Positions 9,630 through 19,457 of a DNA stretch of 64,000 nucleotides are shown piece by piece (the stretch's first letter is position 1; each line of letters starts with the position of its first letter). The stretch spans positions 2,666,001 to 2,730,000 of the forward strand of contig NZ_CP065534.1 of the NCBI RefSeq assembly GCF_015999465.1. Direction: 5' to 3'. Position numbers and translations under genes: made by a program. The notes beneath the pieces are model-generated. The model was given only the letters and a program-made list of their open reading frames with translations, searched no databases and was not told the origin of the DNA. Source of the DNA: Lonsdalea populi. Its GTDB lineage: Bacteria > Pseudomonadota > Gammaproteobacteria > Enterobacterales > Enterobacteriaceae.

Positions 9630-10775
9630 TTACAGAGAGTGATACAACGCTGCCACCTGCGTGACAACCTCGGGGCGATCTTCCAGTCCGGCGATCTGAA
9701 CCAGCGCCTTTTCAACGCCGTTCGCATCTATCAGCGCCGTCATTTCACGCGCCTGCACATCCTCAACGCTACGGTATTTCAGCGCCGCGGCGATGCCGAT
9801 CAGCAGGTTACGATGCGGCAGCCCGTATTCCAGCGTACCGCGCAGCGGCCGGATTAACCGATCGCCTTCACCCAGTTTACGCAGCGGCTGGCGGCCCACG
9901 CGTTCTACGTCGTCATGCAGATACGGATTCTCGAAACGGCTGAGGATCTTGTCGATATACGCTGCATGCTGCGCCGGATCGAAACCGTAGCGTTTGATCA
10001 GCACCGCGCCGCTTTCCTGCATCGCACCTTTCACCACCGCGCGCACCGCGTCGTCGAGTATCGCTTCGCGGATCGTCCGGTAACCCGCCAGACACCCAAG
10101 ATACGCGGTAATTGCGTGGCCGGTATTGAGCGTAAACAACTTGCGCTCGACATAAGCCATCAGGTTGGCGGTAGGCTCCATCCCGGCGATAACCGGCAGA
10201 TCGCCCTTGAACTGCGTGCTGTCGACAATCCATTCGCTGAACGTTTCGACCGTCACCTCCAGCGAATCGTCGTTCGCCGCGGCGCTGGGCGGCACGATGC
10301 GGTCCACGGCCGAATCCACAAAGCCCACATGCTCGTCGACCCACGCGTGCAACGCTTCGGGCAACACCGCCATGACATGCTGACGGAGCTGGCTGGTGCC
10401 GCGCACCATGTTTTCGCAGGCGATGATATTCAGGGGCTGCTGATTGCCGCGCTCATGCCGTGCAATCAGCCCCTGTGCCAACGTGCCCGCAATCTTACTC
10501 AGCACCTGCGGCCCGACGGCGGTGGTGATGATGTCCGCTCGGGCGATTTCGTTAATGGCGTCGGGGCTGCCGCTGTGCACCGCGCTGACGCGGTTTACCC
10601 GTTCAACGCGCGACGCCTCTCCGACGACATGTACTTCGTACTGCTGCTGATGGGCCAGTTGATCCACCAGCGGCTGATTGACGTCGGCGAAAATGAGCTC
10701 GGACTTGGCGTCCGCCAGGAGTTTGCCGATGAAACCACGACCGATATTGCCTGCACCAAAATGAATCGCTTTCAT
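9630..10775 (-). CDS. mtlD: Mannitol-1-phosphate 5-dehydrogenase MtlD
   Basis: NAD-dependent oxidation of mannitol 1-phosphate, the product of MtlA, to fructose 6-phosphate. The Rossmann motif [14 protein letters not shown] opens the protein, and the polyol-dehydrogenase signature with VDRIVPP is present in the middle. Length 381 aa matches the family (about 382). It lies 71 bp after mtlA in the same direction, as in E. coli. Confidence 0.96.
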   Translation of the reverse strand: MKAIHFGAGNIGRGFIGKLLADAKSELIFADVNQPLVDQLAHQQQYEVHVVGEASRVERVNRVSAVHSGSPDAINEIARADIITTAVGPQVLSKIAGTLAQGLIARHERGNQQPLNIIACENMVRGTSQLRQHVMAVLPEALHAWVDEHVGFVDSAVDRIVPPSAAANDDSLEVTVETFSEWIVDSTQFKGDLPVIAGMEPTANLMAYVERKLFTLNTGHAITAYLGCLAGYRTIREAILDDAVRAVVKGAMQESGAVLIKRYGFDPAQHAAYIDKILSRFENPYLHDDVERVGRQPLRKLGEGDRLIRPLRGTLEYGLPHRNLLIGIAAALKYRSVEDVQAREMTALIDANGVEKALVQIAGLEDRPEVVTQVAALYHSL

Positions 10776-10846
10776 TATAGACCTCGATATCTTGTCAAAA
10801 CCGTTAAGCAGAACGCACGGACCGGTCGAACGCCGGTCCAGTGACC

Positions 10847-12838
10847 TTACGCCACGCGTTCGCCGGAGAGCAGCTCCAGCATCTCTTGCACGCTGCGGGT
10901 TTCCGTCAGCCGCTCGATAATGCCGTCGTCATTCAGGGCGTTGGTCAGATGCGCAATCACCTGAACATGTTCGTTATTGCGGGCCGCAATCCCAATCACC
11001 AACCGCGCGACGTCGTCCGGCTCGGAGCCGAACCGCACCCCTTGCGGATATTGGCAAATCACGACGCCGGTGCGCAGGACGCGGTCTTTGGCTTCAACGG
11101 TACCGTGCGGTACGGCGATGGACTCGCCCAGATAGGTTGAGGTCATGGCCTCGCGCTCCAGCATCGCCTCGACGTAGGCTGGCTCCACGTATCCCCCCGC
11201 TACCAGCTGTTCGCCCGCAAAGCGAATGGCCTGCTCTTTGTCGTCGGCCTGGAGATTGAGGAAAATGTTGCTTTCGCCCAGCTCGAACAGGTTGGATTCA
11301 TACTCAGCCGGGTCGAACCAGTTATCATTGGCAGCGACAATCGTTTGATTAATCAGCCGGTTATCGTTCGCCGCAACGGGATGGTGCGCCGCCAGCAGCC
11401 GGGTCGTCAGCTCGTTGTACAGGCTGCTGTCGAGGAAGTTACTGAGGGAAAGATGAATCGCGTGCGGCGCGTGCTGCAACGCTCGTTCGGTAAGATCCTG
11501 GTGGGTTATGACCAGATCGACCTCTTCCGGCAGGCTGTTGATCGCCATATTCGTGACCGAAATATGCGTCAGTCCAGCATCCTTTATCTTCTTGCGCAGC
11601 ACGCCCGCACCCATCGCGCTCGACCCCATTCCGGCATCGCAGGCCACGATGACCCTTCGCACCAAACTCAGATCCTGTGAGGCATCCAGCGTCGCGCGCA
11701 TAGCGGGCTGTGGCCGGGCTACGCCCGGCGCTTTGCCGCCTTTCGACTTCTGCTTCATGCTCTGCATACGACGGGTTGCGTCCGCCAGACCGTTATCTTC
11801 TTCATCTCCCACCGGCACGCGTTTCAGCATGACCGCAGAGACCATGAAAGACACCAGCCCGGACAGCATAATGGAGAGCACCACGCCGATCAGCGACGAC
11901 TTGGGCGTCATCAGCAGAACGGCGAAGATCGAGCCGGGCGACGCCGGAGAGACCAGCCCCGCGTTGAACAGGGTCAGCGTGAAGACACCGGTCATGCCGC
12001 CGAGGATCACCGCCAGCATCAGGCGCGGATTCATCAGGACATACGGGAAATAGATTTCATGGATACCGCCGAAGAAGTGAATGATGGCGGCGCCTGGGGC
12101 TGATTGTTTCGCGCTGCCCTTTCCGAAGAACATGTAGGCCAGCAGCAGGCCCAGTCCCGGACCGGGGTTGGCTTCGATCAGGAAGACCACCGACTTGCCG
12201 GTTTCCGTCGCCTGCTGGATCCCCAGCGGCGAGAAAATCCCGTGGTTGATGGCGTTGTTGAGGAACAGGACTTTCGCCGGCTCCACGAAGATCGAGGTCA
12301 ACGGCAGCAGGTTGCCCTGCACCAGCAGGTTCACGCCGGTCGCCAGCACCTTGGACAGCGATGAGACCAGCGGTCCGATGGCCAGAAAAGCCAGTCCCGC
12401 CAGCAGCATGCCGAGGATCCCAGCCGAGAAGTTGTTGACCAGCATTTCGAAGCCGCTTTTGATTTTGCCGTCAACCCAGCGGTCGAAGCGTTTGATCGCC
12501 CAGCCGCCCAGCGGTCCGGCCATCATCGCCCCCATGAACATCGGCATGTCTGCGCCGACGATGACACCCATCGTGGTGATAGCCCCCACGACCCCCCCGC
12601 GTTCGCCGCCTACCAGCCGGCCGCCGGTATAACCAATCAGCAGCGGCAACAGGTAGGTGATCATGGGTTCGACCAGTTTGGCCAAAGTCTCATTTGGCAG
12701 CCAGCCGGTTGGAATAAACAGCGCGGTGATCAGGCCCCAGGCGATGAATGCGCCGATATTGGGCATCACCATGTTGCTGAGGAAGCGGCCAAAATTCTGT
12801 ATCTTGACCTTAACAGTTGGTGATAGCATAAAACTCAC
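10847..12838 (-). CDS. mtlA: PTS mannitol transporter subunit IICBA MtlA
   Basis: Imports mannitol and phosphorylates it to mannitol 1-phosphate. An N-terminal membrane IIC domain (about residues 1-345) carries the substrate motif [15 protein letters not shown]. The IIB domain has the phospho-cysteine in [17 protein letters not shown], and the C-terminal IIA domain has the active histidine in [15 protein letters not shown]. At 663 aa it is somewhat longer than E. coli MtlA (637), mainly in the linkers and the IIB-IIA joint. It is first in mtlADR; three CRP-like sites lie in its upstream region. Confidence 0.97.
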   Translation of the reverse strand: MSFMLSPTVKVKIQNFGRFLSNMVMPNIGAFIAWGLITALFIPTGWLPNETLAKLVEPMITYLLPLLIGYTGGRLVGGERGGVVGAITTMGVIVGADMPMFMGAMMAGPLGGWAIKRFDRWVDGKIKSGFEMLVNNFSAGILGMLLAGLAFLAIGPLVSSLSKVLATGVNLLVQGNLLPLTSIFVEPAKVLFLNNAINHGIFSPLGIQQATETGKSVVFLIEANPGPGLGLLLAYMFFGKGSAKQSAPGAAIIHFFGGIHEIYFPYVLMNPRLMLAVILGGMTGVFTLTLFNAGLVSPASPGSIFAVLLMTPKSSLIGVVLSIMLSGLVSFMVSAVMLKRVPVGDEEDNGLADATRRMQSMKQKSKGGKAPGVARPQPAMRATLDASQDLSLVRRVIVACDAGMGSSAMGAGVLRKKIKDAGLTHISVTNMAINSLPEEVDLVITHQDLTERALQHAPHAIHLSLSNFLDSSLYNELTTRLLAAHHPVAANDNRLINQTIVAANDNWFDPAEYESNLFELGESNIFLNLQADDKEQAIRFAGEQLVAGGYVEPAYVEAMLEREAMTSTYLGESIAVPHGTVEAKDRVLRTGVVICQYPQGVRFGSEPDDVARLVIGIAARNNEHVQVIAHLTNALNDDGIIERLTETRSVQEMLELLSGERVA

Positions 12839-13442
12839 TCCCCTCGGTGGTACGCGCTAAGGGATGGTGCGCGTCGTAATAGTGAGATGGTTTCGCCAAA
12901 AACCATCGGTCGTTCTGTAGACAAATCGACTCTATCACGCCGTTTTCACCCCTAGTACCCCGAGGGGAATTTGTGACTGAGATCACCCACCTCCCCCCTT
13001 CCAACCCGGCTTTAGCGAGATCGCCATCACAAATCGGAGCTGAAAGTCAGCCACATTGTTAACAAATGACGCGCCATCGCCTTGTTTTTGTGACTCACAT
13101 CACGTAGCGAGCGCGCAACTTTGTTTTAACATTGTGATGAATGTCACACGACATTTCGCCATCCGGAGACCTGAACCCGGCCTGACGGCTTTGCTCGTCC
13201 TCTTTTATTGAAGAGAGCCCTGGGAAATGTCATTTAATTACAGGTTTGGGAAACTTCGGCAGCGTCAGGAGTAAAGAGAAAATCGATGGCGAAAAAGCGG
13301 GGGTGATATCGTGGTGGGAGCGGCGGACGAGGAGTGAAAAGCGCAATGCCGCTCACCGATACGTTAGCCCTGGGCCAGCGAAGATATCGGTGAGCCGAAC
13401 CGTTAGCTCAAACAAGCGTTTTTGTATCTAAAATCGCCTGAA
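12839..13442 (-). promoter_or_regulatory. mtlA upstream region with three CRP sites
   Basis: 604 bp without a convincing gene. Three TGTGA-N6-TCAC sequences stand out: 12972-12987, 13089-13104 and 13133-13148; the last is a perfect TGTGA/TCACA palindrome. E. coli mtlA also has several CRP sites, so cAMP-CRP activation of mannitol use is the likely meaning. The part beyond about 13200 shows nothing I can assign. Confidence 0.75.
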
Positions 13443-13708
13443 CTATCCGATGATTACCGTGCCCCCGCCGATTAGTACGCCGCCGCAGTCAACGGTATCC
13501 CCGTTACGCGCGACCGGCTTACCGTCAGCTATCACCGTCGACGAACCACCGCTGATGTTTCGCGTATGACCATGAGAGGCTAACGGATCGCCTTGCCGGG
13601 CCAACGAAAGACCATCCACCTTGACCGTCGAGGAGCTGCAATTACCGCCGTCGGCGGATGACTGCCGTGTCCCGTGTCTTTATCGCCCAGTTTAACTGCG
13701 TTTCCCAT
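13443..13708 (-). pseudogene. PAAR-domain protein, frameshifted
   Basis: The minus strand starts with a good ribosome site (AAGGAGA) and an ATG at 13708 reading MGNAVKLGDKDTGHGSHPPT, the usual start of a PAAR repeat protein that caps a type VI secretion spike. Past about 13640 the PAAR sequence continues only in another frame: SSTVKVDGLSLARQGDPLASHGH, then GSSTVIADGKPVARNGDTVDCGG, to a TAG at 13443. The span is 266 bp, not a multiple of three. So the gene is broken by a small indel near 13630-13655. It lies next to broken vgrG/lipase and lipoprotein genes. Confidence 0.8.
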
Positions 13709-13953
13709 TATGTTCGTCTCTCCTTCATTAGTCCGCTGACACGACGGGATTGAAAAGCCCTCGGTTGTCTCGTTATGAGGATAAATCTATGCCCGATAAA
13801 ATCTCTGAATATCGCACCCATGGGCACCCGCCGCACTTTGCTGACGCTGGGCTCCTGCTGGCGGAAAGTGCCTGGGTTGGCGAAGACTCGACTACCGCAG
13901 GCGGATAACGCAGCAGCTTATCGGTCAAGCCGCTGCGTTGTGATCCGCTTTAC

Positions 13954-14655
13954 TTATTCAACCGGCTCCTGATCGGTTTTCGGCTGCTTGGCGCGGTAAG
14001 CATTCATGATCGGCGCCCATTCCATACCGAGGGGGATGGGGTGTTGCTTAAAGAGCGCGCTGTATTCTTTGTCAAAATCGTCGATGCCATATTGTTCTGC
14101 CACAGATACTTTTTTGTCGTACCAGTTATCATTCACTTCTTCAGCGATGCCGCGGGCAATCAATAGGTCCGGTTTAACTCGCAACTTATCGCCTTTTAAC
14201 AACACCTCATAATAGCCCCCAGGTGCGAGACCAAAATAGAGCCAATTACGTTGATCGACTCGTCCGTTAACCTGATAGCGCTGCCGCATCCGCTGCGCTA
14301 AATCCGCCGGTAAATCGACCCCGATGCGGTACCGTTTACGGTCATGGAACGACACCATCTCTATCTCAGCTTTGTCAGGCACAGGGACGCCATCGGTTGG
14401 TCATCCTCCGCCCCCTGGCCAATAATAATTTTTTTCAATAATGTCTTTATACGGTGCGCCCGCGTTGCATCCCCCTCCGGGATAACTGAAAACCGTTTTT
14501 CCACCGAGATAAAAAGTCGCCTTGGTCGTGCAAAAACTATCGATATTGCTGCCTGAACCATAGCTCCAATCGACTCGCGTCTCCGCCTTGTCCGTTGAGC
14601 ACGCCATCAAAGACATGCAGAAGCCAAATAAAATAAAAAGAGGTCTCGACATCAT
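13954..14655 (-). pseudogene. DUF2931-like lipoprotein with in-frame stop, probable lost immunity protein
   Basis: The N-terminal part (14655 to 14401) has a signal peptide and lipobox ending LMAC, then a WSYG stretch. An in-frame TGA at 14401-14403 interrupts it, and reading resumes in the same frame through PDKAEIEMVSFHDRKRYRIG, LPADLAQRM and FGLAPGGYYEVLL to 13954. The two halves together match the layout of DUF2931 lipoproteins, many of which sit beside type VI lipase effectors and may act as immunity proteins. A GTG at 14382 could restart translation but would lack the signal. The family call is from memory of motifs, so moderately sure; the interruption itself is certain. Confidence 0.65.
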
Positions 14656-14670
14656 GCTTCCTGATTCCCT

Positions 14671-14760
14671 ATCAAACGCCGCCGCTCCTTGCTAACGGTA
14701 GGCTCATTTTTACTGGTGCTGGCGGGGTTGGCGATACTTTGGTTATTGGCGCTATGGTGA
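14671..14760 (+). pseudogene. Possible remnant of a small membrane protein
   Basis: A short plus-strand frame reads KRRRSLLTVGSFLLVLAG, then LAILWLLALW and a TGA. It looks like a basic start followed by one transmembrane helix, but the codon before KRRR is ATC and there is no ribosome site. It could be a decayed gene start or chance. It sits between the broken lipoprotein and the lipase remnant. Confidence 0.2.
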
Positions 14761-14766
14761 AGATAG

Positions 14767-15403
14767 TCACGACGCAGTAACCGATAAAGGCAATTGCTTG
14801 CTCAGGTCCCTAACAATACCTTGCTCGATTGCCGCCAGCGCCCAGTATTGGTCCAGCCTGCTCAGATTTACCGATGGCGGTTTAGCCGAAAGCGACTCAA
14901 GCTGGAGCGCTTTGTCTTTCGATCGCCACTCTTTAAACGGCACCCCAGCAGCACGTCCGGCCTCCACCATCATATGCAACGGAATGCGGGAGTATTCGCC
15001 CTCTACGACCCGGCGCATCACCACCTCCACGTAGACGGCTTTTTTGGGCCAGGCATCATCTTTACCACGGCGTCGGATAAACGAATAGGGGACCAAACCG
15101 ATCGCCCCTAGCGGGGGCGTGGCTGCCTGTATCTGGCACCAAAGCGTCTTCCTCACTCATAAAGCGCTCCAGTTCGATGCACTCGGTCAGCGCCGGGTCG
15201 CTGTTCGGGTCAGACAGGCTCCAGCGGCTGTAATATCCGCCGCCGATATCCGAGTGCGCCCCCGGCAGCGCGCTCGCCAGCGACAACCCCAGCGCGAAGG
15301 GCTGATTCAGCCCCTCGTCGAGCTGAAAATCCACCACCGAGAAGGTGCTCTCCGGCAGTGCGCCTATGGTTACGGTAAACTGCAATCCCGTACTGTTTGC
15401 CAC
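14767..15403 (-). pseudogene. vgrG start fused to the end of a DUF2235 (Tle1-type) lipase gene, then frameshifted
   Basis: A GTG at 15403 with ribosome site AAGGAGAG begins [20 protein letters not shown] and runs through [19 protein letters not shown], the first 47 or so residues of a VgrG spike protein. The same frame then jumps to [13 protein letters not shown], the hallmark of DUF2235 type VI phospholipases (Tle1-like), and stops at 15062. Further lipase C-terminal sequence (KKAVYVEVVMRRVVEG, SRIPLHMMVEAGRAAGVPF) continues in another frame to 14767. So most of vgrG and the lipase N-terminus, including its nucleophile region, were deleted in one event, and a frameshift followed. Confidence 0.75.
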
Positions 15404-16757
15404 CCGCTCTCTCCTTATTATTCTTGTGTTGTGACCATGGCTATCGCACGCCCTGGCTGACTCCTGAAAACGGCTCGTCGCTATCCTGATTAACATGAAG
15501 ACCTGAACGAGGAGCTGAGTCCGCGCTCTTGACAATGTCTCGGTTAAAACGCAACGCCGGGTAAACTCATAATCCTATATTCGACAAGGATGACGCATCG
15601 GCAGGGGCGAATTCGTTCTGCAGAGTGAAAACGGACAGTGGGATTGAGGTAATAGGTTGAATAAATGAAACGTTCCCTGTGATGTCCTTGACACGAATCT
15701 TGTGAATAAAAAGACCGCGAAATAATAACAAACAGAGCCTTATTTAATTGTACAAATAGCGCACTAAAAACAGCGACTAACTGTTCATCGGTATTGAAAT
15801 GATCTCATTTTCATCGATAACAAAATGACGGAAATACTCTATGCTCCGGCCCGATATTCCGGATAATACGATTGTCGCCCCGCCATATCTCTCCTGTATC
15901 AGGAAAGCCCACCCCAGCCGGAACAACAACAGAATACCCGCCATCCGCCGTCCTACAGCGCGGCAACATCCGCCAAACCGTCGTCACCAACGTCGCGATG
16001 AGCCTCATCAGACTTGTTGCCGCCGTCATGCACATCCTTTTTGCGCTTCGAGAGCCTGACTACCGCCGTTCAGATAGGCCAACGCCCATCACCGCGCAAG
16101 CAAGAAATCACGCGGATTGGGTCATTGTTCTACGCCCTGCTCAGCACGTTCCTGTGCCTATGCATAGTCATGAACGCTGGGGGAAAAGCTCAACACTCGG
16201 TTGTCGTCACGCAGACAGTCCAGACAGCGTTATGCCCGTCGCCAGCGAAAATATAAGCGTTCAATCACTTAGCGAGCGACAAAACCCCGGCACTAAAATA
16301 TCGTTACAAATCATGTCGCTGATTCACCCTGGTCGTCGTCTTATCGCCTGGAGCAAAAGCCCTTTTGCTTCCGGCTACATGAAGCGGCTGAGACGTTGAG
16401 TTAACGATGAAAAGTACCGATATTGCGACTGATTAGAAGTAAAACCGCCTTTTTTGCCATCGGACACCCTTTCGCCACGCCCGAATATGCCTGCGCAAAG
16501 ACGCCATCACAGGCTCGTTTATTGCGTTTCATCCTTGTATTTATTTGGCGAAAATTTCGCCCCCCCAACTTGATTGAGCGACGCGTTAGTCATAAGGTCG
16601 AAAAAATAGCGCGGAGGATAAGGGATATCGCAGTGCGAGTTACGTCCCCCCATCCGTGTTTGACTCACTTTGGAAGCGCCGGATTTAACGTCCGTCTCAT
16701 AATGGCAGTATTCATTTCGCGGACTTGGTATGAGTCCGTCGTTTATCGATGAGAACT
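15404..16757. other. 1.35 kb without a recognised gene
   Basis: No protein family, RNA or repeat could be recognised. Several short frames exist on both strands but lack family resemblance. The best small candidate is listed separately (15777-15944). The region lies between the decayed secretion module and the efflux operon and may hold further decayed accessory DNA plus the emrA-like promoter. Confidence 0.5.
15777..15944 (-). CDS. Unrecognised small ORF, 55 aa
   Basis: Minus-strand ATG at 15944 preceded by AGGA at six bases. The protein starts MAGILLLFRLGWAFLIQERY and ends ENEIISIPMNS. It has a short hydrophobic N-terminus and an acidic tail. An overlapping 74-codon frame (16035-15811) competes for the same DNA. 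No family recognised; it could equally be a remnant of a longer gene. Confidence 0.2.
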   Translation of the reverse strand: MAGILLLFRLGWAFLIQERYGGATIVLSGISGRSIEYFRHFVIDENEIISIPMNS

Positions 16758-17891
16758 ATGGCTAATCAATCTATTTCTCCGTCTGAGAATAACCCGCGTC
16801 ATCAGGACGACAACCCGCAGAATCACAACCCAGACAGCGCTCTCGCGGAGCGCAAAACGCCCGGCAAGAAGCCGCTGATTATTCTGGCCATCGTTGTCGT
16901 GGTCATGCTGATCGTCGGCCTGTTTTTCTGGCTGACCAGTCGCAATATCGAAACCACCGATGATGCTTTTACCGACTCGGACGCGGTCACCATCGCACCG
17001 AAAGCCTCCGGCTACGTCACTCAGTTGCAGGTGAAAGATAACCAGTTCGTTAAACAAGGCGACCTACTGGTCATCATCGATCCCCGTGATAACACCGCGC
17101 AACGCGAGCAGGCGCAGGCGCAGCTGGGGCTGGCGATGGCGCAGTTGCATCAGGCGCAGGCCGCGTTGGATCTGGCGAAGGTTCAGTACCCCGCACAGAA
17201 AGATCAGGCGCTGGCGACGCTCGCTAAAGCACAGGCCAACTACGTCAATGCGCAGGAAGACGACAAACGGCAGCGGGGCGTCGACCCGCGCGCCACCTCG
17301 CAGCGCAATATCGACGCGGCCGGCGCGCAGTTAAGAAGCGCCCGCGCGGAATGGGAAAGCGCCAAGGCGCAGGTGGAAGTCGCCTCGCAGGTCGCGTTGC
17401 AAATCCGCCAGCAGGCAACCAACGTCGAAGCGCGTCAACGGCAGGTTGAGCAGGCGCAGGCTCAGCTGAATACCGCCAACCTTAACCTGTCATACACCGA
17501 AGTCCGAGCGCCTTACGACGGCTTTATCACCCGCCGCAACGTGCAGGTGGGCAGCCTGGTGCAGCCGGGGACGGCGCTGTTCTCGCTGGTGTCGCCGAAT
17601 ACCTGGATTACCGCGAACTTCAAAGAGTCGCAGTTGGAGCGGATGCGCCCGGGCAATAAGGTGGAAATCACCGTGGATGCCTGGCCGAAGATGAAATTGG
17701 AAGGTCACATCGACAGCATACAGATGGGGTCCGGCTCGCGTTTCTCCGCCTTTCCTGCGGAAAACGCCACCGGCAACTACGTGAAAATCGTGCAGCGCGT
17801 GCCGGTCAAAATCATTATCGACAAAGGGTTGGATCCGGAAAGACCGCTGCCGGTAGGCTTGTCGGTCGAACCCAAGGTGACGGTGAAATGA
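16758..17891 (+). CDS. EmrA-type HlyD-family efflux adaptor
   Basis: Periplasmic membrane-fusion subunit of a tripartite drug exporter. A cytoplasmic tail rich in Asn/Gln is followed by one transmembrane helix (about residues 40-60) and the conserved IETTDDAFTDSDAV stretch. A long coiled-coil hairpin rich in Ala and Gln (about 120-250) follows, then the lipoyl/barrel part with YTEVRAPYDGFITRR. The end (NYVKIVQRVPVKI) is typical of EmrA/VceA proteins. An ATG at 16749 is also possible; I chose 16758 as the more usual N-terminus, without strong ribosome-site evidence for either. It overlaps the permease gene by four bases (ATGA). Confidence 0.88.
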   Translation: MANQSISPSENNPRHQDDNPQNHNPDSALAERKTPGKKPLIILAIVVVVMLIVGLFFWLTSRNIETTDDAFTDSDAVTIAPKASGYVTQLQVKDNQFVKQGDLLVIIDPRDNTAQREQAQAQLGLAMAQLHQAQAALDLAKVQYPAQKDQALATLAKAQANYVNAQEDDKRQRGVDPRATSQRNIDAAGAQLRSARAEWESAKAQVEVASQVALQIRQQATNVEARQRQVEQAQAQLNTANLNLSYTEVRAPYDGFITRRNVQVGSLVQPGTALFSLVSPNTWITANFKESQLERMRPGNKVEITVDAWPKMKLEGHIDSIQMGSGSRFSAFPAENATGNYVKIVQRVPVKIIIDKGLDPERPLPVGLSVEPKVTVK

Positions 17892-19456
17892 GCCAGGACC
17901 AGCGTTGGCAGCCGGTCGGGAACCCCTGGCTGGTCGCCGTTACGGTCACGCTTGCGGTGTTCATGGAGATCCTTGACACCACCATCGTCAACGTCGCCCT
18001 GCCGCATATCGCGGGTTCGCTGTCTTCCAGCTATGACGAATCAACCTGGGTACTGACGTCTTATCTGGTAGCCAACGGGATTGTACTGCCCATCTCGGCC
18101 TTCCTGAGCCGAGCATTCGGCCGTAAGCTGTTCTTTCTGCTGTGTATTGTGATGTTTACCATCTGTTCGTTCCTGTGCGGTATCGCAACGGAGCTGTGGC
18201 AAATCATCCTGTTTCGAATCTTGCAGGGCTTCTTCGGCGGCGGCCTTCAGCCCGTACAGCAGTCGGTGCTGTTGGATTACTTCAAACCGGAAGATCGCGG
18301 TAAAGCCTTCGGCCTCTCGGCGATCGCGGTGATCGTCGCGCCCGTCATCGGCCCGACGCTCGGCGGGTGGATCACCGACAACTACAGCTGGCGCTGGGTG
18401 TTCTTCATCAACATCCCCATCGGCATTTTAAGCGTGCTGGCCATCTACCATCTGTTGGAAGATCCGCCGTGGGAGCGCAAATCGCCGAAAGGCAAACTCA
18501 GCATCGACTACATCGGCATCAGCCTGCTGACCCTGGGGCTGGGCTGTCTGCAGGTCATGCTCGACCGCGGCGAGGATGACGACTGGTTCCACTCCAATTT
18601 CATCGTTACCTTTGCCATATTGACGGCGATCGGTCTGGTGGGCGCGGTCTACTGGCTGCTGTATGCCAAAAAGCCGGTGGTCGATCTCCACTGCCTGAAA
18701 GATCGCAATTTCGCGGTGTCTTGCTTGCTCATGGCGGGCATGGCGCTGGTGATGTACGCCAGTGCGGTGGTGATCCCGCAGTTGGCGCAGCAGGATTTAG
18801 GCTACACCGCGACCTGGTCCGGCATGATCCTTTCGCCGGGAGCGCTTCTGGTGGTGCTGACGATCCCGCTAGCGCTGAAGCTGATGCCGCTGGTGCAGAC
18901 GCGTTGGATGATTGCGTTCGGCTTCTCCTCGCTGGCCGCCTCTTTCCTGTATTCGTCGATGCTGGCGCCGAACGTGGATTTCTACACGCTGATACTGATG
19001 CGTAGTGCCCAGACTATCGGGCTTGGTTTCCTGTTTGTGCCGCTAACCACCATCGCCTTCGTGTCCATTCCGCAACGGCTGAATGCGGATGCGTCAGCCC
19101 TGTTCACCATGTGCCGCAACGTGGCTGGGTCGGTCGGCATTTCGCTGTCAACGGCGATGATCACCGAGCGTCAGCAAGCGCACAGCGCCAGCATGGTTCA
19201 TAACATGACCCCGCTCAACGAGCCGTATAATCTGGCGCTGGAGCGGTTGACGCACGCGATCAAAAATTTTTCCACGATGGCGGGCGATCCGATGTCCATC
19301 GCCACCGGCCAACTTTATAAAGAGATGATTGCCCAAGCTCGTATCCTTGCCTACATAGACGTTTTTACGGGCCTCAGCGTCATCGCTCTGCTTCTCATTC
19401 CTCTTTGTTTGCTGCTTTCTCCCATCAAGAGCAAAGGCAGTGCTGGAGCGCACTAA
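17888..19456 (+). CDS. EmrB/QacA-type (DHA2) MFS drug exporter
   Basis: Fourteen-helix proton-drug antiporter of the inner membrane. The DHA2 motif C-like start LDTTIVNVALPHIAGSL, motif A-like SRAFGRKLFF and the GPTLGGWITDNYSWRWVFFIN signature are all present. Length (522 aa) is normal for EmrB. Start overlaps the adaptor stop, and the outer-membrane gene begins one base after its TAA, so the three form one operon. Substrate cannot be told from sequence. Confidence 0.92.
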   Translation: MSQDQRWQPVGNPWLVAVTVTLAVFMEILDTTIVNVALPHIAGSLSSSYDESTWVLTSYLVANGIVLPISAFLSRAFGRKLFFLLCIVMFTICSFLCGIATELWQIILFRILQGFFGGGLQPVQQSVLLDYFKPEDRGKAFGLSAIAVIVAPVIGPTLGGWITDNYSWRWVFFINIPIGILSVLAIYHLLEDPPWERKSPKGKLSIDYIGISLLTLGLGCLQVMLDRGEDDDWFHSNFIVTFAILTAIGLVGAVYWLLYAKKPVVDLHCLKDRNFAVSCLLMAGMALVMYASAVVIPQLAQQDLGYTATWSGMILSPGALLVVLTIPLALKLMPLVQTRWMIAFGFSSLAASFLYSSMLAPNVDFYTLILMRSAQTIGLGFLFVPLTTIAFVSIPQRLNADASALFTMCRNVAGSVGISLSTAMITERQQAHSASMVHNMTPLNEPYNLALERLTHAIKNFSTMAGDPMSIATGQLYKEMIAQARILAYIDVFTGLSVIALLLIPLCLLLSPIKSKGSAGAH

Positions 19457-19457
19457 C

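Noticed and set aside
12810..13004. 64-codon minus-strand frame across the mtlA start
   Set aside because: Overlaps the mtlA start and a CRP site in another frame; not a plausible gene.
13246..13431. 61-codon plus-strand frame upstream of the PAAR remnant
   Set aside because: No ribosome site, no family, very basic composition; probably chance.
14401..14403. In-frame TGA read as selenocysteine or recoding
   Set aside because: No reason for selenocysteine in a DUF2931 lipoprotein, and neighbouring genes are also broken, so a nonsense mutation is simpler.
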